A DNA stretch of 64,000 bases from JAZDOK01 sp043798715. GTDB lineage: Bacteria > Vulcanimicrobiota > JAZDOK01. The stretch spans positions 3,125-67,124 of the forward strand of contig JAZDOK010000030.1 of assembly GCA_043798715.1 (NCBI GenBank), written 5' to 3'. Below the pieces are notes generated by a model, which was not told where the DNA came from, ran no database searches, and was given only the letters and a program-made list of their open reading frames with translations. The position numbers and the translations under genes were made by a program. Positions 33,337 through 42,355 of this stretch are shown here, in pieces (positions within the stretch are counted from its first letter, which is position 1; every line of letters starts with the position of its first letter).

Positions 33337-33366
33337 ATTCTATCAGAAAAAGCCCTGGAAAGGCAA
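33337..33366 (-). promoter_or_regulatory. Candidate leaderless promoter of the GT2 gene
   Basis: Minus strand: TTGCCT (33,366-33,361), an 18-nt spacer, TAGAAT (33,342-33,337). The start of transcription is expected at about 33,330, the A of the ATG, which has no ribosome site. Confidence 0.45.
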
Positions 33367-33404
33367 GACACATGACAACAATAAGGGCGACGCATGACAA
33401 CAAA

Positions 33405-33428
33405 AGGGGCGACGCATGCGTCGCCCCT
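33405..33428. repeat. 24-bp perfect palindrome (GTAGGGGCG family)
   Basis: AGGGGCGACGCA followed directly by its reverse complement. It lies just beyond the stop of the 79-residue gene, where it may end its transcript. A partial copy of the left arm (agggcgacgcatgacaaca) sits directly before it. The right edge CGCCCCTAC equals the inverted GTAGGGGCG at the 24,472 hairpin. Confidence 0.75.
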
Positions 33429-33454
33429 ACTACCTTAGATTTCGTTCTACCTGG

Positions 33455-33694
33455 TTAACTCCGGATGTACTCGTCCCACTTGTTGAACATCTTGTCGGTT
33501 GTCTTGGCCTTGTTGACCGTCACATCCTGCTGAATCTCGAAGATCTTTGTCTGCGTGTCCTGCAGGATTTTCCAGCGCTCCATCTGCTGCTTCTGAGCAT
33601 CGGCCTGCATCTGAATGCCGACTGTCATGGCATTGTTGTAGTCGTTCTGCTGTAGCTGGGTTGCTGAGAAAATGTTTGAGAGCACTCCACCCAT
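33455..33694 (-). CDS. 79-residue helical protein of unknown function
   Basis: Starts MGGVLSNIFSATQLQQNDYN. The rest is polar and predicted helical (QMQADAQKQQMERWKILQD, KAKTTDKMFNKWDEYI). The ATG has a very good ribosome site (GGGGAGG 8 nt upstream), which suggests strong expression. No signal peptide, cysteine or membrane segment. A hairpin (33,719-33,735) lies in its leader and a 24-bp palindrome follows its stop. I do not recognise it; small helical secreted subunits (type III needle-like or WXG100-like) have similar size, but no family motif supports either. Confidence 0.7.
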   Translation of the reverse strand: MGGVLSNIFSATQLQQNDYNNAMTVGIQMQADAQKQQMERWKILQDTQTKIFEIQQDVTVNKAKTTDKMFNKWDEYIRS

Positions 33695-33718
33695 CTTTTA
33701 TTCCTCCCCTCGTTTATT

Positions 33719-33735
33719 GGGATCCTCTGGATCCC
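33719..33735 (-). other. Leader hairpin upstream of the 79-residue gene
   Basis: GGGATCC-TCT-GGATCCC, a perfect 7-bp stem with a 3-nt loop, ending about 12 nt before the ribosome site of the small gene. It could stabilise or regulate the message. No promoter hexamers of good quality were found beyond it. Confidence 0.4.
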
Positions 33736-33793
33736 TTTCTTGTTCCTAATATCACGCCAAAACGGAAAAAGTAAAGGGGGGGTGATCCGGCGC

Positions 33794-34684
33794 TCAGGTT
33801 TTCAGGGCTTTAAGGGCCGCCTCCCGCATCAGGGAGAGAGGGGGTTTTCTCCCTGTCCAGATCTCAAAGGAGCGGGCGCCCTGGTGGATGAGCATTCCGA
33901 GGCCGTTTGAGGCGTGGAGGCCCCGCTCCCGGGCCTCCCTGAGAAGGCGCGTCTCAAGCGGGTTATAGATGAGATCGAAGACGAGAAGCGAGGGATTTAC
34001 TTCTTCCGGGAAGGTGAGCGGCATTTCATCCGTTCCCGGATACATACCGAGCGGCGTGGCATTGATGAGAAAGTCGGCTTTCCGAAGATCCTCTGCCAGG
34101 ATCTCTTCATCCCGCCGGGAGGACTCTTCTGTAAGAAGAGAGGGAAATCCCGACAGAAGATCCCTGGCGAGGGCCTTTCTTTTTTCCTCGTTGCGGGAAA
34201 AAAGATAAATTCCCCCCAGCCCCCGGGAGGCCATGGCGAAGGCGACGGCCCGGGCGGCCCCTCCGGAGCCGAGGAGCAGGGCTCTCTTCCCTGCTATTTC
34301 CTCCCCGACTTCCTCATTCCAGGCGGCCAGGAATCCGCCCGCGTCGGTATTCTCCCCGCGAACTATCCCCCCCTCAAATACGAGGGTGTTGACCGCCCCG
34401 ATTTTTCGGACCTCTTCCGGTATTTCGTCCAGAAGAGGAACGATTTTTTCCTTGTAAGGTACGGTGACGTTGAGCCCCCGCGCCCCGAGAGACTTTAATC
34501 GGGATATGAGGTCTGGCAGGGAATTTTCGCTCACGGGGAGGGACAGGTAGAGATATGGAAGACTCAGGGCTTTGAGAGCGGCGTTGTGAATGAATGCCGA
34601 GAGGCTGTGCTCAAGGGGCCAACCGACGATTCCTAAGATTTTAAAGCCTTGCGGGAGGTCGTTTAATGTCATCAGGCTATCCAT
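33794..34684 (-). CDS. aroE: Shikimate dehydrogenase
   Basis: 296 residues; reduces 3-dehydroshikimate to shikimate with NADPH in aromatic amino acid synthesis. Substrate-side motifs are WPLEHSLSAFIHN and NVTVPYKE (catalytic Lys), with the family Asp in ENTDAGGF. The Rossmann loop is GSGGAARAV near residue 141. Normal length. It is last in a minus-strand run after aroA (63-bp gap), and the two enzymes act in consecutive parts of the same pathway. The start is uncertain: M1 and M5 are both possible and neither has a close ribosome site. Confidence 0.94.
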   Translation of the reverse strand: MDSLMTLNDLPQGFKILGIVGWPLEHSLSAFIHNAALKALSLPYLYLSLPVSENSLPDLISRLKSLGARGLNVTVPYKEKIVPLLDEIPEEVRKIGAVNTLVFEGGIVRGENTDAGGFLAAWNEEVGEEIAGKRALLLGSGGAARAVAFAMASRGLGGIYLFSRNEEKRKALARDLLSGFPSLLTEESSRRDEEILAEDLRKADFLINATPLGMYPGTDEMPLTFPEEVNPSLLVFDLIYNPLETRLLREARERGLHASNGLGMLIHQGARSFEIWTGRKPPLSLMREAALKALKT

Positions 34685-34747
34685 TTTACGACAATTGCAA
34701 CCTCATGGTCGGAATCTCCCTCTGTTCTTTCTGCGTAATTTGTGGTT

Positions 34748-36049
34748 TCACATTCCTTTTTCTAATATATCCCAGAATCCCGGGAAGGATATGTCGGTGC
34801 ATTCGGCGTCCTCGATGAGGCTCTCTCCCTCGGCGGCCAGAGCGGCGATGGCCAGGGCCATCGCGATGCGATGGTCGTTGAAACTTTTAAGACGGGCGCC
34901 TTTCAGACGGACCGGGCCTTCCACCGTGAGTCCGTCCGGGAATTCCTCGATCCTGGCCCCCATTTTTTGAAGCTGGCCCGCGATGGCGGCAATGCGATCG
35001 CTCTCCTTCAGGCGCAGTTCCCGGGCACCCCGTATGCGGGTCAGGCCCCGGGCCTGGGTGGCCGCGACGGCCAGGATGGGGATTTCGTCTATGAGAAGGG
35101 GCACTATCCCGGAGGGAACATCCATTCCTCGGAGGGAGGAGCTTTCGATCTGGAGGTCTCCGGAAGGCTCCCATTCAGCCTCCCTCATATTTGAAATGGC
35201 GATCTTTCCGCCCATTTCCCGCAGAATGGAAAGAAAACCGGTGCGGGTGGGGTTGAGGCCGATTCCCGGCATACTGAGGCGCGCTTCCGGCAGTATGGCT
35301 CCCGCCGCCAGGAAAAAAGAGGCCGAAGAGAGGTCTCCGGGGACGTGAAAACAAGCCGGGTTTAAAGAACCGCCATTTTTGACAAGAATTCTTCGCCCGG
35401 AGCCGCTCAAGTCCGTCTCAAAGGAGATGGCCCCCCCCATGGCTTTCATCATCCGCTCCGTGTGATCGCGGCTTGTTTGTTTTTCCACTAGAATGGTCTC
35501 CCCCTCGGCCATGAGGGAGGCCAGTAAAATCGCGGACTTTACCTGCGCCGAGGGGAGGTCCATTGAATATTCAAGACCCCTCAAGCTTCCACCCCTTATG
35601 GAGAGAGGCGGAAATTGGCCTCCATCCCGTCCGTCCAGGCGGGCCCCCATCCTCCGGAGGGGTTCGGTTACCCGCCCCATTGGCCGGCGATTCAGGGAAG
35701 AATCTCCGGTTATGACGGTGAAAAAATCCTGCCCCGAAAGGATCCCGCAGAGGAGACGCATCGTCGTCCCGGAATTTCGGGCATCGAGCACCTCCCGGGG
35801 TTCCTTAAATCCGTGGAGACCGCCTCCAAAGACTTTGAGCGATGTGCCGGAGGTCCTCTCAATTATGATCCCCAGCTTTTCCAGGCATTTCGCGGTAGCC
35901 AGGCAGTCTTCCGATAGAAGGAAATTTTCAATCAGGGACTCGCCTTCCGCCATCGAGGTGAGGAGGAGGGCCCGGTGCGATATGGACTTGTCGGCAGGAA
36001 TAGGGATCTCCCGATCCCATTTTTTACCGGCTCTTATAATTTTTCCCAT
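34748..36049 (-). CDS. aroA: 3-phosphoshikimate 1-carboxyvinyltransferase (EPSP synthase)
   Basis: 433 residues; joins shikimate-3-phosphate and phosphoenolpyruvate. Family motifs present: ADKSISHRALLL near the start, NSGTTMRLLCG, the KESDRIAAIAGQL segment and the DHRIAMALAIAAL segment near the end. Full length. The ATG has GAGGG 8 nt upstream. It begins 14 bp after the RNase J stop and precedes aroE, so it belongs to the same transcript. Confidence 0.96.
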   Translation of the reverse strand: MGKIIRAGKKWDREIPIPADKSISHRALLLTSMAEGESLIENFLLSEDCLATAKCLEKLGIIIERTSGTSLKVFGGGLHGFKEPREVLDARNSGTTMRLLCGILSGQDFFTVITGDSSLNRRPMGRVTEPLRRMGARLDGRDGGQFPPLSIRGGSLRGLEYSMDLPSAQVKSAILLASLMAEGETILVEKQTSRDHTERMMKAMGGAISFETDLSGSGRRILVKNGGSLNPACFHVPGDLSSASFFLAAGAILPEARLSMPGIGLNPTRTGFLSILREMGGKIAISNMREAEWEPSGDLQIESSSLRGMDVPSGIVPLLIDEIPILAVAATQARGLTRIRGARELRLKESDRIAAIAGQLQKMGARIEEFPDGLTVEGPVRLKGARLKSFNDHRIAMALAIAALAAEGESLIEDAECTDISFPGFWDILEKGM

Positions 36050-36063
36050 GTCGGTCGCCCTCT

Positions 36064-37839
36064 TCAGACTTCCAGGATGACGGGGACGATAATCGGCTTA
36101 CGTTTCGTCTTTTCATAGAGAAACCTGGCCAGAGTCTGTTTTATGGAATTTTTCAGGACTAAAAGATCGGTCTCTCCCCGGCTGCCGCTTTTTTCAAGGG
36201 CCTCCCGGACCTTCATCCGGGCCTCTTCCATGAGTTCCTCGCTCTCCCTGACGTAGACGAAGCCGCGGGATATGACTTCGGGGCCGGATAGGATGGCCCG
36301 GCTCTGCCCGTCCAGGCTCACGATAGCCAGGCAGACCCCATTCTGGGATAGAAGACGGCGCTCCCTGAGGACCGCCCTTCCGATATCCCCGATGCCGAGG
36401 CCGTCCACCAGGATGTCCCCGAGCGGTATTTTCCCGCGCAGCCGGGCCCCTTCCCCGGAGAACTCCAGGACATCGCCGTCTTCCAGAAGGAAGATGTTCT
36501 CAGGCGCAACTCCGGTTTCTTTGGCGAGTCTCCCATGGTGAACCAGGTGGCGGTACTCCCCGTGGACGGGAACGAAGTTCTTCGGCCGGATGAGCTCCAG
36601 GAGCTTCCTGAGCTCGTCGCGGCTGGCGTGCCCGGAGACATGGATCTTGGGTCCGATTTCTTCGGTGACTTGTTCGGACTTGGGGGCCAGATTGTAGATG
36701 ACCTCCGCCCCCAGGCGGAAGAGGAGGTTGATGTTGTTCATTACGAGGGTTTCGTTTCCTGGAACCGGCGTAGCCGAAATTATGACCGTGTCTTTTTCCT
36801 TGATGGTGACCCACTTGTGGCTGCTGGTGGCCATCAGGGTCAAGGCCGACATCGGCTCCCCCTGGGAGCCGGTGGTGATGATGACCAGCTCTTCGTCCGG
36901 GCAGGAGGCAATCCGATCTACGTCGATGCGCATATCCGGCGGGAGCTTGAGATAACCGAGTTGAGTTGCGATCTCCACCGTCTCCAGCAGGCTGCGCCCG
37001 ATAAAGCAGATTCTCTTCTTGAAGAGGTAGGAGACGTCCACGATCTGCTGGATGCGCGGGATAGAGGAGGCAAATGTGGTGGTGATGATTCTCCCGGGCG
37101 CTCCCTGAAAGACGGTCTTAAGGGTCTCCCCCACCACCCGCTCCGAGGTGGAGTGCCCGGGGCGCTCCGCGTAGGTACTGTCGGAAAAAAGGAGGAGGAC
37201 TCCTTCATCCCCCAGTGCCGAAAGGCGTGCGAGGTCGGCGGTTTTCCCATCAATGGGGGTCTCGTCGAATTTGAAATCGCCGCTGTGGACTACAGTGCCC
37301 AGCGGGGTCTTCACGATGAGACCCACGCCCTCGGAGATGCTGTGCACGGCCCTGAAAAACTCGACTTCAAAGGCGCCGAGTTTCAGGGTATCCCCTACTT
37401 TAATTTTCCGGAAATCCGGCTTTTCAAGCTCCTCGAACTCCGTCAGTTTTCCTTCGAGGAGCCCCAGGGTGAGTTCGGTCCCGTAGATGGGCACGGAAAG
37501 CTCCGGCAGAACGTAGGGCATGGCGCCGATGTGATCTTCGTGGCCGTGGGTGAGGATGATCCCTTTCACCTGATCGGCGTGTTCGACCAGATAGCTGATG
37601 TCCGGTATTACCAGATCCACTCCCAGCATCTCATCGGTGGGAAACATGAGTCCGGCGTCGATAACCAGGATGGAATCCTCGTAGTGAAGAGCGAGCATGT
37701 TCTTGTCGATCTCACCCAGACCGCCGAGGGGGACAACCCGAAGGGTCCCCGGGGGCGGGAGCGGAAACGGGGACGCACCGAGGTCGTCGCCCGGCAGGGA
37801 AGAAATAAGACTGTTACTGATGAGGCATGATCCGCCCAT
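36064..37839 (-). CDS. rnj: Ribonuclease J
   Basis: 591 residues. Metallo-beta-lactamase plus beta-CASP ribonuclease with 5'-exo and endo activity in RNA maturation and decay. Metal site HGHEDHIGAMPY, later GDFKFDETP and SGHASRDEL. The C-terminal region (ILVDGLGIGDIG onward) is the usual RNase J extension. An N-terminal tail of about 30 residues before LRVVPLGGLGEIDKN is longer than usual, so a downstream start cannot be excluded. The start overlaps the UDG stop by one base (TAATG), which suggests translational coupling. Confidence 0.95.
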   Translation of the reverse strand: MGGSCLISNSLISSLPGDDLGASPFPLPPPGTLRVVPLGGLGEIDKNMLALHYEDSILVIDAGLMFPTDEMLGVDLVIPDISYLVEHADQVKGIILTHGHEDHIGAMPYVLPELSVPIYGTELTLGLLEGKLTEFEELEKPDFRKIKVGDTLKLGAFEVEFFRAVHSISEGVGLIVKTPLGTVVHSGDFKFDETPIDGKTADLARLSALGDEGVLLLFSDSTYAERPGHSTSERVVGETLKTVFQGAPGRIITTTFASSIPRIQQIVDVSYLFKKRICFIGRSLLETVEIATQLGYLKLPPDMRIDVDRIASCPDEELVIITTGSQGEPMSALTLMATSSHKWVTIKEKDTVIISATPVPGNETLVMNNINLLFRLGAEVIYNLAPKSEQVTEEIGPKIHVSGHASRDELRKLLELIRPKNFVPVHGEYRHLVHHGRLAKETGVAPENIFLLEDGDVLEFSGEGARLRGKIPLGDILVDGLGIGDIGRAVLRERRLLSQNGVCLAIVSLDGQSRAILSGPEVISRGFVYVRESEELMEEARMKVREALEKSGSRGETDLLVLKNSIKQTLARFLYEKTKRKPIIVPVILEV

Positions 37840-38411
37840 TATAGGAGCATCCTTTCTTTTTTGAGCAATTCGGCCAGATTGGCGAAGTCCGTCTCCATCG
37901 TCTTTCTTAAATTGACGTTATAGAGGGCTGCGGCCGGATGGTAGAGCGGGAAGAATACCAGCCCGCCTTTGCGGACAGCCCTCCCGTGCATCCGGGAGAT
38001 GGTCTCCTCCGTTTTTAAAAGGGTGGCCAGTGCATGGTTCCCCAGGGGACATATGAGCCTTGGACGAAGGAGGGCCACCTGCTCCCTCAAATAAGGGAGG
38101 CATGTTTCTTTCTCCCCCGGCAGGGGATCGCGGTTTCCGGGGGGGCGGCACTTGACCACGTTGGTGATGAAGATTTCCTCCCTCGCCAGGCCGATCTCCC
38201 CCAGGAGTTCGTTGAGCAGTCTTCCGGCGGCGCCGACGAAGGGCTTTCCCTCCTCGTCCTCCTGGCGGCCGGGTCCCTCTCCCACCATCATGAGCGAGGC
38301 AGAGGAGGAGCCGTCTCCTGGAACGGCCTGGATTCTTTCACCGGAAAGGCCGCATTTTCTGCAGGCGCGAATTTTAAGAGCAATTTTCTCTAAGGCGGCG
38401 GATTTTTCCAT
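37839..38411 (-). CDS. udg: Type-4 (Fe-S) uracil-DNA glycosylase
   Basis: 190 residues; removes uracil from DNA. The active-site motif is GEGPGRQEDEEGKPFVG, and HPAA replaces the HPSP motif of other families. Cysteines CRKC near the N-terminus plus two further Cys (VVKCRPP and ETCLPYL) fit the 4Fe-4S site of families 4/5. Full length. One base separates it from the dapA stop and it overlaps RNase J by one base. Confidence 0.93.
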   Translation of the reverse strand: MEKSAALEKIALKIRACRKCGLSGERIQAVPGDGSSSASLMMVGEGPGRQEDEEGKPFVGAAGRLLNELLGEIGLAREEIFITNVVKCRPPGNRDPLPGEKETCLPYLREQVALLRPRLICPLGNHALATLLKTEETISRMHGRAVRKGGLVFFPLYHPAAALYNVNLRKTMETDFANLAELLKKERMLL

Positions 38412-38412
38412 G

Positions 38413-39318
38413 TCAGGCAGTCGAAGAGGCCATCAAAAGATGGAGTTCCGTCATTATCTTTCCGAGGGCGGCCTCCTGGCTTTCCGTGGCCGGAAGGAGC
38501 GGCGGGCGCAGCCCCCCCGCATCAAAGCCCCTGAGTTTAAGCGCCGCTTTGACCAGGATTGGGTTGGTGGTGGTAAAGAGGCCCTTGAAAAGAGGGAACA
38601 GCTTGAGGTGGAGAGCCGTTGCCTCCCCGACCCGGCCGCTTTCGTGGGCATCCATCATGGCCCGCACCATCTCGCCCGCGACGTGGGTGGCCACGCTGAT
38701 TACCCCCGTGCCACCCACGGAGAGGATGGGCAGGGTCAGGGAGTCGTCCCCGCTCATGATCCTGAATCCGGGAATACTCCGGGTCTTCTGCGCTATTTCG
38801 CTTATCTGGTCGAGGTTTCCACTGGATTCCTTTACGGCGATGATGTTCTCAATTTTCGCCAGGGAGGCCAGGGTATCGGGGGTGATGTTCATGCCGGTGC
38901 GCCCGGGAATGTTGTACACGATGATGGGGAGGCGGGTTGCGGCGGCCACCTGTCGGAAGTGGATGATGATGCCCTCCTGGGGCGGCTTGTTGTAGTAGGG
39001 AGCCACCACGAGAGCGGCGTCGGCCCCGGCCTCTTCGGCGGCCCGGGTGAAGTTGATGGAGTCTTTCGTTGAATTGGTGCCGGTTCCTGCGATGAGGGCG
39101 CCCCGCTTCCCGACGACGTCCCTGATGGTGCGGATGAGCTTTATTTTTTCCTCTTTGGTCAGGGTGGGGGATTCCCCCGTCGTACCGGCCACCAGGATTC
39201 CATCTGAGCCTTCGGCCAGGAGCATTTCCGCCAGTTCCGCCGCTTTTTTGTAATCCACCTCCAGGTTCCCGTCGAAGGGGGTGACCATGGCGGTGATGAT
39301 TTTCCCGATCTGCATCAT
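38413..39318 (-). CDS. dapA: 4-hydroxy-tetrahydrodipicolinate synthase
   Basis: 301 residues; condenses pyruvate with aspartate semialdehyde in lysine and diaminopimelate synthesis. Motifs: GTTGESPTLT, PYYNKPPQEG, YNIPGRTG and the Schiff-base Lys in AVKESSGN. Length is normal. AGGAG lies about 9 nt before the ATG. It is 25 bp downstream of a small membrane protein gene and leads the tight UDG-RNase J-aro run. Confidence 0.96.
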   Translation of the reverse strand: MMQIGKIITAMVTPFDGNLEVDYKKAAELAEMLLAEGSDGILVAGTTGESPTLTKEEKIKLIRTIRDVVGKRGALIAGTGTNSTKDSINFTRAAEEAGADAALVVAPYYNKPPQEGIIIHFRQVAAATRLPIIVYNIPGRTGMNITPDTLASLAKIENIIAVKESSGNLDQISEIAQKTRSIPGFRIMSGDDSLTLPILSVGGTGVISVATHVAGEMVRAMMDAHESGRVGEATALHLKLFPLFKGLFTTTNPILVKAALKLRGFDAGGLRPPLLPATESQEAALGKIMTELHLLMASSTA

Positions 39319-39343
39319 GGGTTCTCTCTCCTTTTAAGATTCC

Positions 39344-39661
39344 TCAGAGGGTTTTTCGCCCGATGGCCAGGCCGATGAAAACTCCTACCAGGGCGGTCAT
39401 CGAGCCGATGCCAACAAAAAGCGCATAGAATATATAATTAACCGAAAAGCCGGTCCAGCCGGAGGAAGAGCCACGCCCCAGGCCGATGAATGGCATGAAG
39501 ACCGTGGAGACGATGAGGCCCGCCAAAAGACCTATAACTCCCCCCATCACGCATGAGAGCAGGGTGCGGAAGGAGGGTTTCTTAATCCTCCGATAAAAAA
39601 CAGCCAGGAGCAGAAGAAGAATCCCTCCCCCGGCCAGCCACTTTAGAACCATAATCAGCAC
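39344..39661 (-). CDS. Small membrane protein, three predicted helices
   Basis: 105 residues with three hydrophobic stretches (about 3-23, 36-58, 77-101) and a short basic loop (YRRIKKPSFR). The GTG start has GGGAG 11 nt upstream; ATG three codons later is an alternative. It is the first gene of the minus-strand run leading into dapA. No family recognised. Hydrophobic composition and spacing support a real gene. Confidence 0.65.
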   Translation of the reverse strand: MLIMVLKWLAGGGILLLLLAVFYRRIKKPSFRTLLSCVMGGVIGLLAGLIVSTVFMPFIGLGRGSSSGWTGFSVNYIFYALFVGIGSMTALVGVFIGLAIGRKTL

Positions 39662-39841
39662 AGGGATCTTTTCTCCCTGCCGCCGGATTTTTCCTGCGTC
39701 GTCCGAGGAGACCGCTTGAGGAGGGAATTTGCACTGCGGGGAGAAATAACATTTCGAAGAAATTTCAGAATAAGGAATGCAGGAGCCGGTGGAATTTTAT
39801 TTCCTGTCTCGTGTGTTCTCATTTTAAAGAGGAGGTTCGCC

Positions 39842-40777
39842 ATGTCGGTCACCATGAAAGGGAGGAGCCTGCTGTCCATCAACGACCTGAACCTGGAGGA
39901 AATCGAGCAGATATTCAAGACCACCGAGTTACTCAAGCTTAAGTCCAAGATGGGCCAGCCGCACCCGCTCCTGGCCGGTAAAACCCTGGGAATGATATTT
40001 GAGAAATCCTCCACCCGCACGCGTGTTTCTTTTGAGGTGGGGATGTATCAGCTTGGCGGCTACGCCCTCTATCTTTCCTCCTCTGATCTTCAACTGGGGC
40101 GGGGGGAGACAATCGCTGATACCGCCAGGGTCCTGAGCCGCTACGTGGACGGGATAATGGCCCGGGTCTTTGCCCACCGGACAGTGGAGGACCTGGCCTC
40201 CTTTGGCGTCGTTCCCGTCATCAACGGTCTCTCCGACTCCGAGCACCCCTGCCAGGCGCTGGGAGACCTCTTCACCGTGCTGGAGAAAAAAGGACGCCTG
40301 CGGGGACTCAAGATGGCTTACATCGGGGACGGGAACAACGTATGTCACTCGCTCCTTCTGGCGGCCGCCAAGGTTGGAATGAATATTTCCACCGCCCACC
40401 CACAAGGGTATTTTCCCAATGAGGAGACTGTGCGCCTGGCCCGCCAGATTGCCGATAAGACTTCGTGCCAGATATCCATTGATACGGACCCCCTGAAAGC
40501 CGTCGTGGGGGCCGATGTCATCTATACCGATGTCTGGACCAGCATGGGACAGGAGAAGGAAAAAGAAGAGCGCCTTAAAGCCTTCAAGGCTTATCAGATC
40601 AAGAACGAACTTCTCGCCATGGCCGCCTCCGAGGTACTTGTCATGCACTGCCTGCCGGCCCACCGGGGAGAAGAGATCACCGATGAGGTGATGGACGGCC
40701 CCCATTCCGTGGTTTTCGACGAGGCGGAAAACCGCCTCCACATACAGAAGGCCATCATGGCTCTTCTTATAGGCTGA
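39842..40777 (+). CDS. argF: Ornithine carbamoyltransferase
   Basis: 311 residues from ATG 39,842, which has GGAGG 6 nt upstream; the longer open frame back to 39,716 lacks support. Forms citrulline from ornithine and carbamoyl phosphate in arginine synthesis. Motifs: carbamoyl phosphate site SSTRTRVSFE, HPCQALGD, DVWTSMG (ornithine side) and HCLPAHRGEEI. Full length. The 180-bp gap upstream, shared with the divergent small membrane gene, shows no promoter I would defend. It stands alone rather than in an arg operon. Confidence 0.95.
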   Translation: MSVTMKGRSLLSINDLNLEEIEQIFKTTELLKLKSKMGQPHPLLAGKTLGMIFEKSSTRTRVSFEVGMYQLGGYALYLSSSDLQLGRGETIADTARVLSRYVDGIMARVFAHRTVEDLASFGVVPVINGLSDSEHPCQALGDLFTVLEKKGRLRGLKMAYIGDGNNVCHSLLLAAAKVGMNISTAHPQGYFPNEETVRLARQIADKTSCQISIDTDPLKAVVGADVIYTDVWTSMGQEKEKEERLKAFKAYQIKNELLAMAASEVLVMHCLPAHRGEEITDEVMDGPHSVVFDEAENRLHIQKAIMALLIG

Positions 40778-40878
40778 GAGCCCTCGCCTTCCGGCATGTC
40801 AGCCGTCGTTGTAAACAGATAGGAATTGGCTGCCGGCATGTGGAACTGGAAATGGATCGTCATTGATGGAGGCGTTCT

Positions 40879-41718
40879 ATGAGAATAAAATTCTGGGGCA
40901 CCCGGGGCTCGATTCCCTCGCCCGGCGAGAGCACTGTGAAGTACGGCGGAAATACACCCTGCGTCGAGGTGCAACTCGCCGGGGGCCAGGAGATAATCAT
41001 CGACGCCGGAAGCGGAATCCGCAAACTCGGGAAGGCCCTTATGGGACGTCAAAAAGGCGGAGAGATATACCTTTTTCTGACCCATCCCCACTGGGATCAT
41101 ATCCAGGGGTTTCCCTTCTTCGAACCGGCCTACCTCCCGGAATGGCTCATCCACTTCCACGGTTGCACCGTCTCCAATCGCAAGATGCAGCAGATCCTGG
41201 GAGATCAGATGGAAGGCGTCTATTTCCCCATTGTTTTCAATAACCTCAAGGCCCAGTTTGAGTTCCTGGAAGAGTGCGATGATGAGATCGCCCTGGGAGA
41301 CAGCCGGATTCACTTTATCCGCCTCAATCACCCCGTCCTCTGCCAGGGTATGCGTTTCAGTGAAAACGGCAAATCCTTTGTCTTTATGACGGATAACGAA
41401 CTGGATTCCAACGTAGAAATGGCCTCCTGGGAGGACATGGTCGACTTCATCAAGGGAGCCGACCTCCTCGTGCACGACGCCCACTACACGGATGAGGAAA
41501 TTAAGCACCGCCGGGGGTGGGGCCACTCCTCCTATGTCCGGGTGCTGGACCTGGCCCGCGACGCAGGAGTGAAGGCACTCGGCCTTTACCACTACGACCC
41601 GGATCGAACCGACGAGCAGGTGGACAGCATAGTGGAGGACGCCCGCCGCCGGATCCGGGAGGCGGGATGGTCCTTTTCCTGTTTCGGCGTCGAGGAGAGC
41701 ATGGAAATCAAGCTGTAG
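40879..41718 (+). CDS. Metallo-beta-lactamase-fold hydrolase
   Basis: 279 residues with motifs FWGTRGSIPSPG, YGGNTPCVEV, DAGSGIRKLG and the metal site THPHWDHIQG, then HDAHYTDEE and a final GHSS/H cluster. This set matches phosphodiesterase-like enzymes of the RNase Z/PdeP side of the superfamily, often called cyclic-nucleotide or response-regulator-linked hydrolases. The true substrate is not shown. A GGAGG site precedes the ATG, and nth begins one base after its stop. Confidence 0.85.
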   Translation: MRIKFWGTRGSIPSPGESTVKYGGNTPCVEVQLAGGQEIIIDAGSGIRKLGKALMGRQKGGEIYLFLTHPHWDHIQGFPFFEPAYLPEWLIHFHGCTVSNRKMQQILGDQMEGVYFPIVFNNLKAQFEFLEECDDEIALGDSRIHFIRLNHPVLCQGMRFSENGKSFVFMTDNELDSNVEMASWEDMVDFIKGADLLVHDAHYTDEEIKHRRGWGHSSYVRVLDLARDAGVKALGLYHYDPDRTDEQVDSIVEDARRRIREAGWSFSCFGVEESMEIKL

Positions 41719-41719
41719 C

Positions 41720-42355
41720 ATGAATCAGAAAAAATTTATCACGGAGCTTATCGCCCGCTTAAAAAGAGCTCATCCGGACGCCGCCATCGCGCTTCACTAT
41801 TCCAACCCGCTGGAAATCCTGGTGGCGACGATCCTCTCGGCCCAGTGCACCGATGAGCGGGTGAACCTGGTCACGAAGGATCTCTTCAAAAAATACCGCA
41901 CGGTCGGGGATTACGCCAGGGTTCCCCAGGAGGAGTTGGAGGGGGACATCCGCTCCACCGGCTTCTTCAGAAACAAGGCGAAAAACATCCGGGGCGCCGC
42001 CTCTTTGCTTTTAAACGAATTTAACGGGGAGGTCCCCCGAAGCATGGAGGAACTCCTCCGGCTTCCGGGCGTGGCCCGAAAGACCGCCAATGTCGTCCTT
42101 GGCAACGCCTTCGGGATTGCCGAAGGCGTGGTGGTGGACACCCATATCTTCCGTCTCTCGCACCGCCTGGGACTTTCAGAGGGGAAGACCCCCGAGAAGG
42201 TTGAAGAGAACCTGATGGCCCTGGTGCCGCAGGACTTGTGGATCCTCTTCGGGCACCAGCTCATCTTCCACGGCCGCCGTATCTGTCACGCCCGGAAGCC
42301 TCTCTGCTCCGAGTGCTTTCTCTCCGACCTCTGCCCTTCCGCCTTTAAATTTTAA
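41720..42355 (+). CDS. nth: Endonuclease III
   Basis: 211 residues; DNA glycosylase and AP lyase for oxidised pyrimidines. The helix-hairpin-helix LPGVARKTANVVLGNAFG carries the catalytic Lys, and VVDTHIFRLSHRLG carries the catalytic Asp. The C-terminal 4Fe-4S site is CHARKPLCSECFLSDLC (C-x6-C-x2-C-x5-C). Full length. It starts one base after the hydrolase gene and its stop overlaps that of the convergent RND gene by a few bases. Confidence 0.96.
   Translation: MNQKKFITELIARLKRAHPDAAIALHYSNPLEILVATILSAQCTDERVNLVTKDLFKKYRTVGDYARVPQEELEGDIRSTGFFRNKAKNIRGAASLLLNEFNGEVPRSMEELLRLPGVARKTANVVLGNAFGIAEGVVVDTHIFRLSHRLGLSEGKTPEKVEENLMALVPQDLWILFGHQLIFHGRRICHARKPLCSECFLSDLCPSAFKF

Noticed and set aside
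36535..37830. 431-codon plus-strand frame opposite RNase J
   Set aside because: Antisense shadow of a well-conserved gene; no family features.
40791..40841. Direct repeat CCGGCATGT twice between argF and the hydrolase gene
   Set aside because: Only 9 bp, no symmetry or known site; could be chance.
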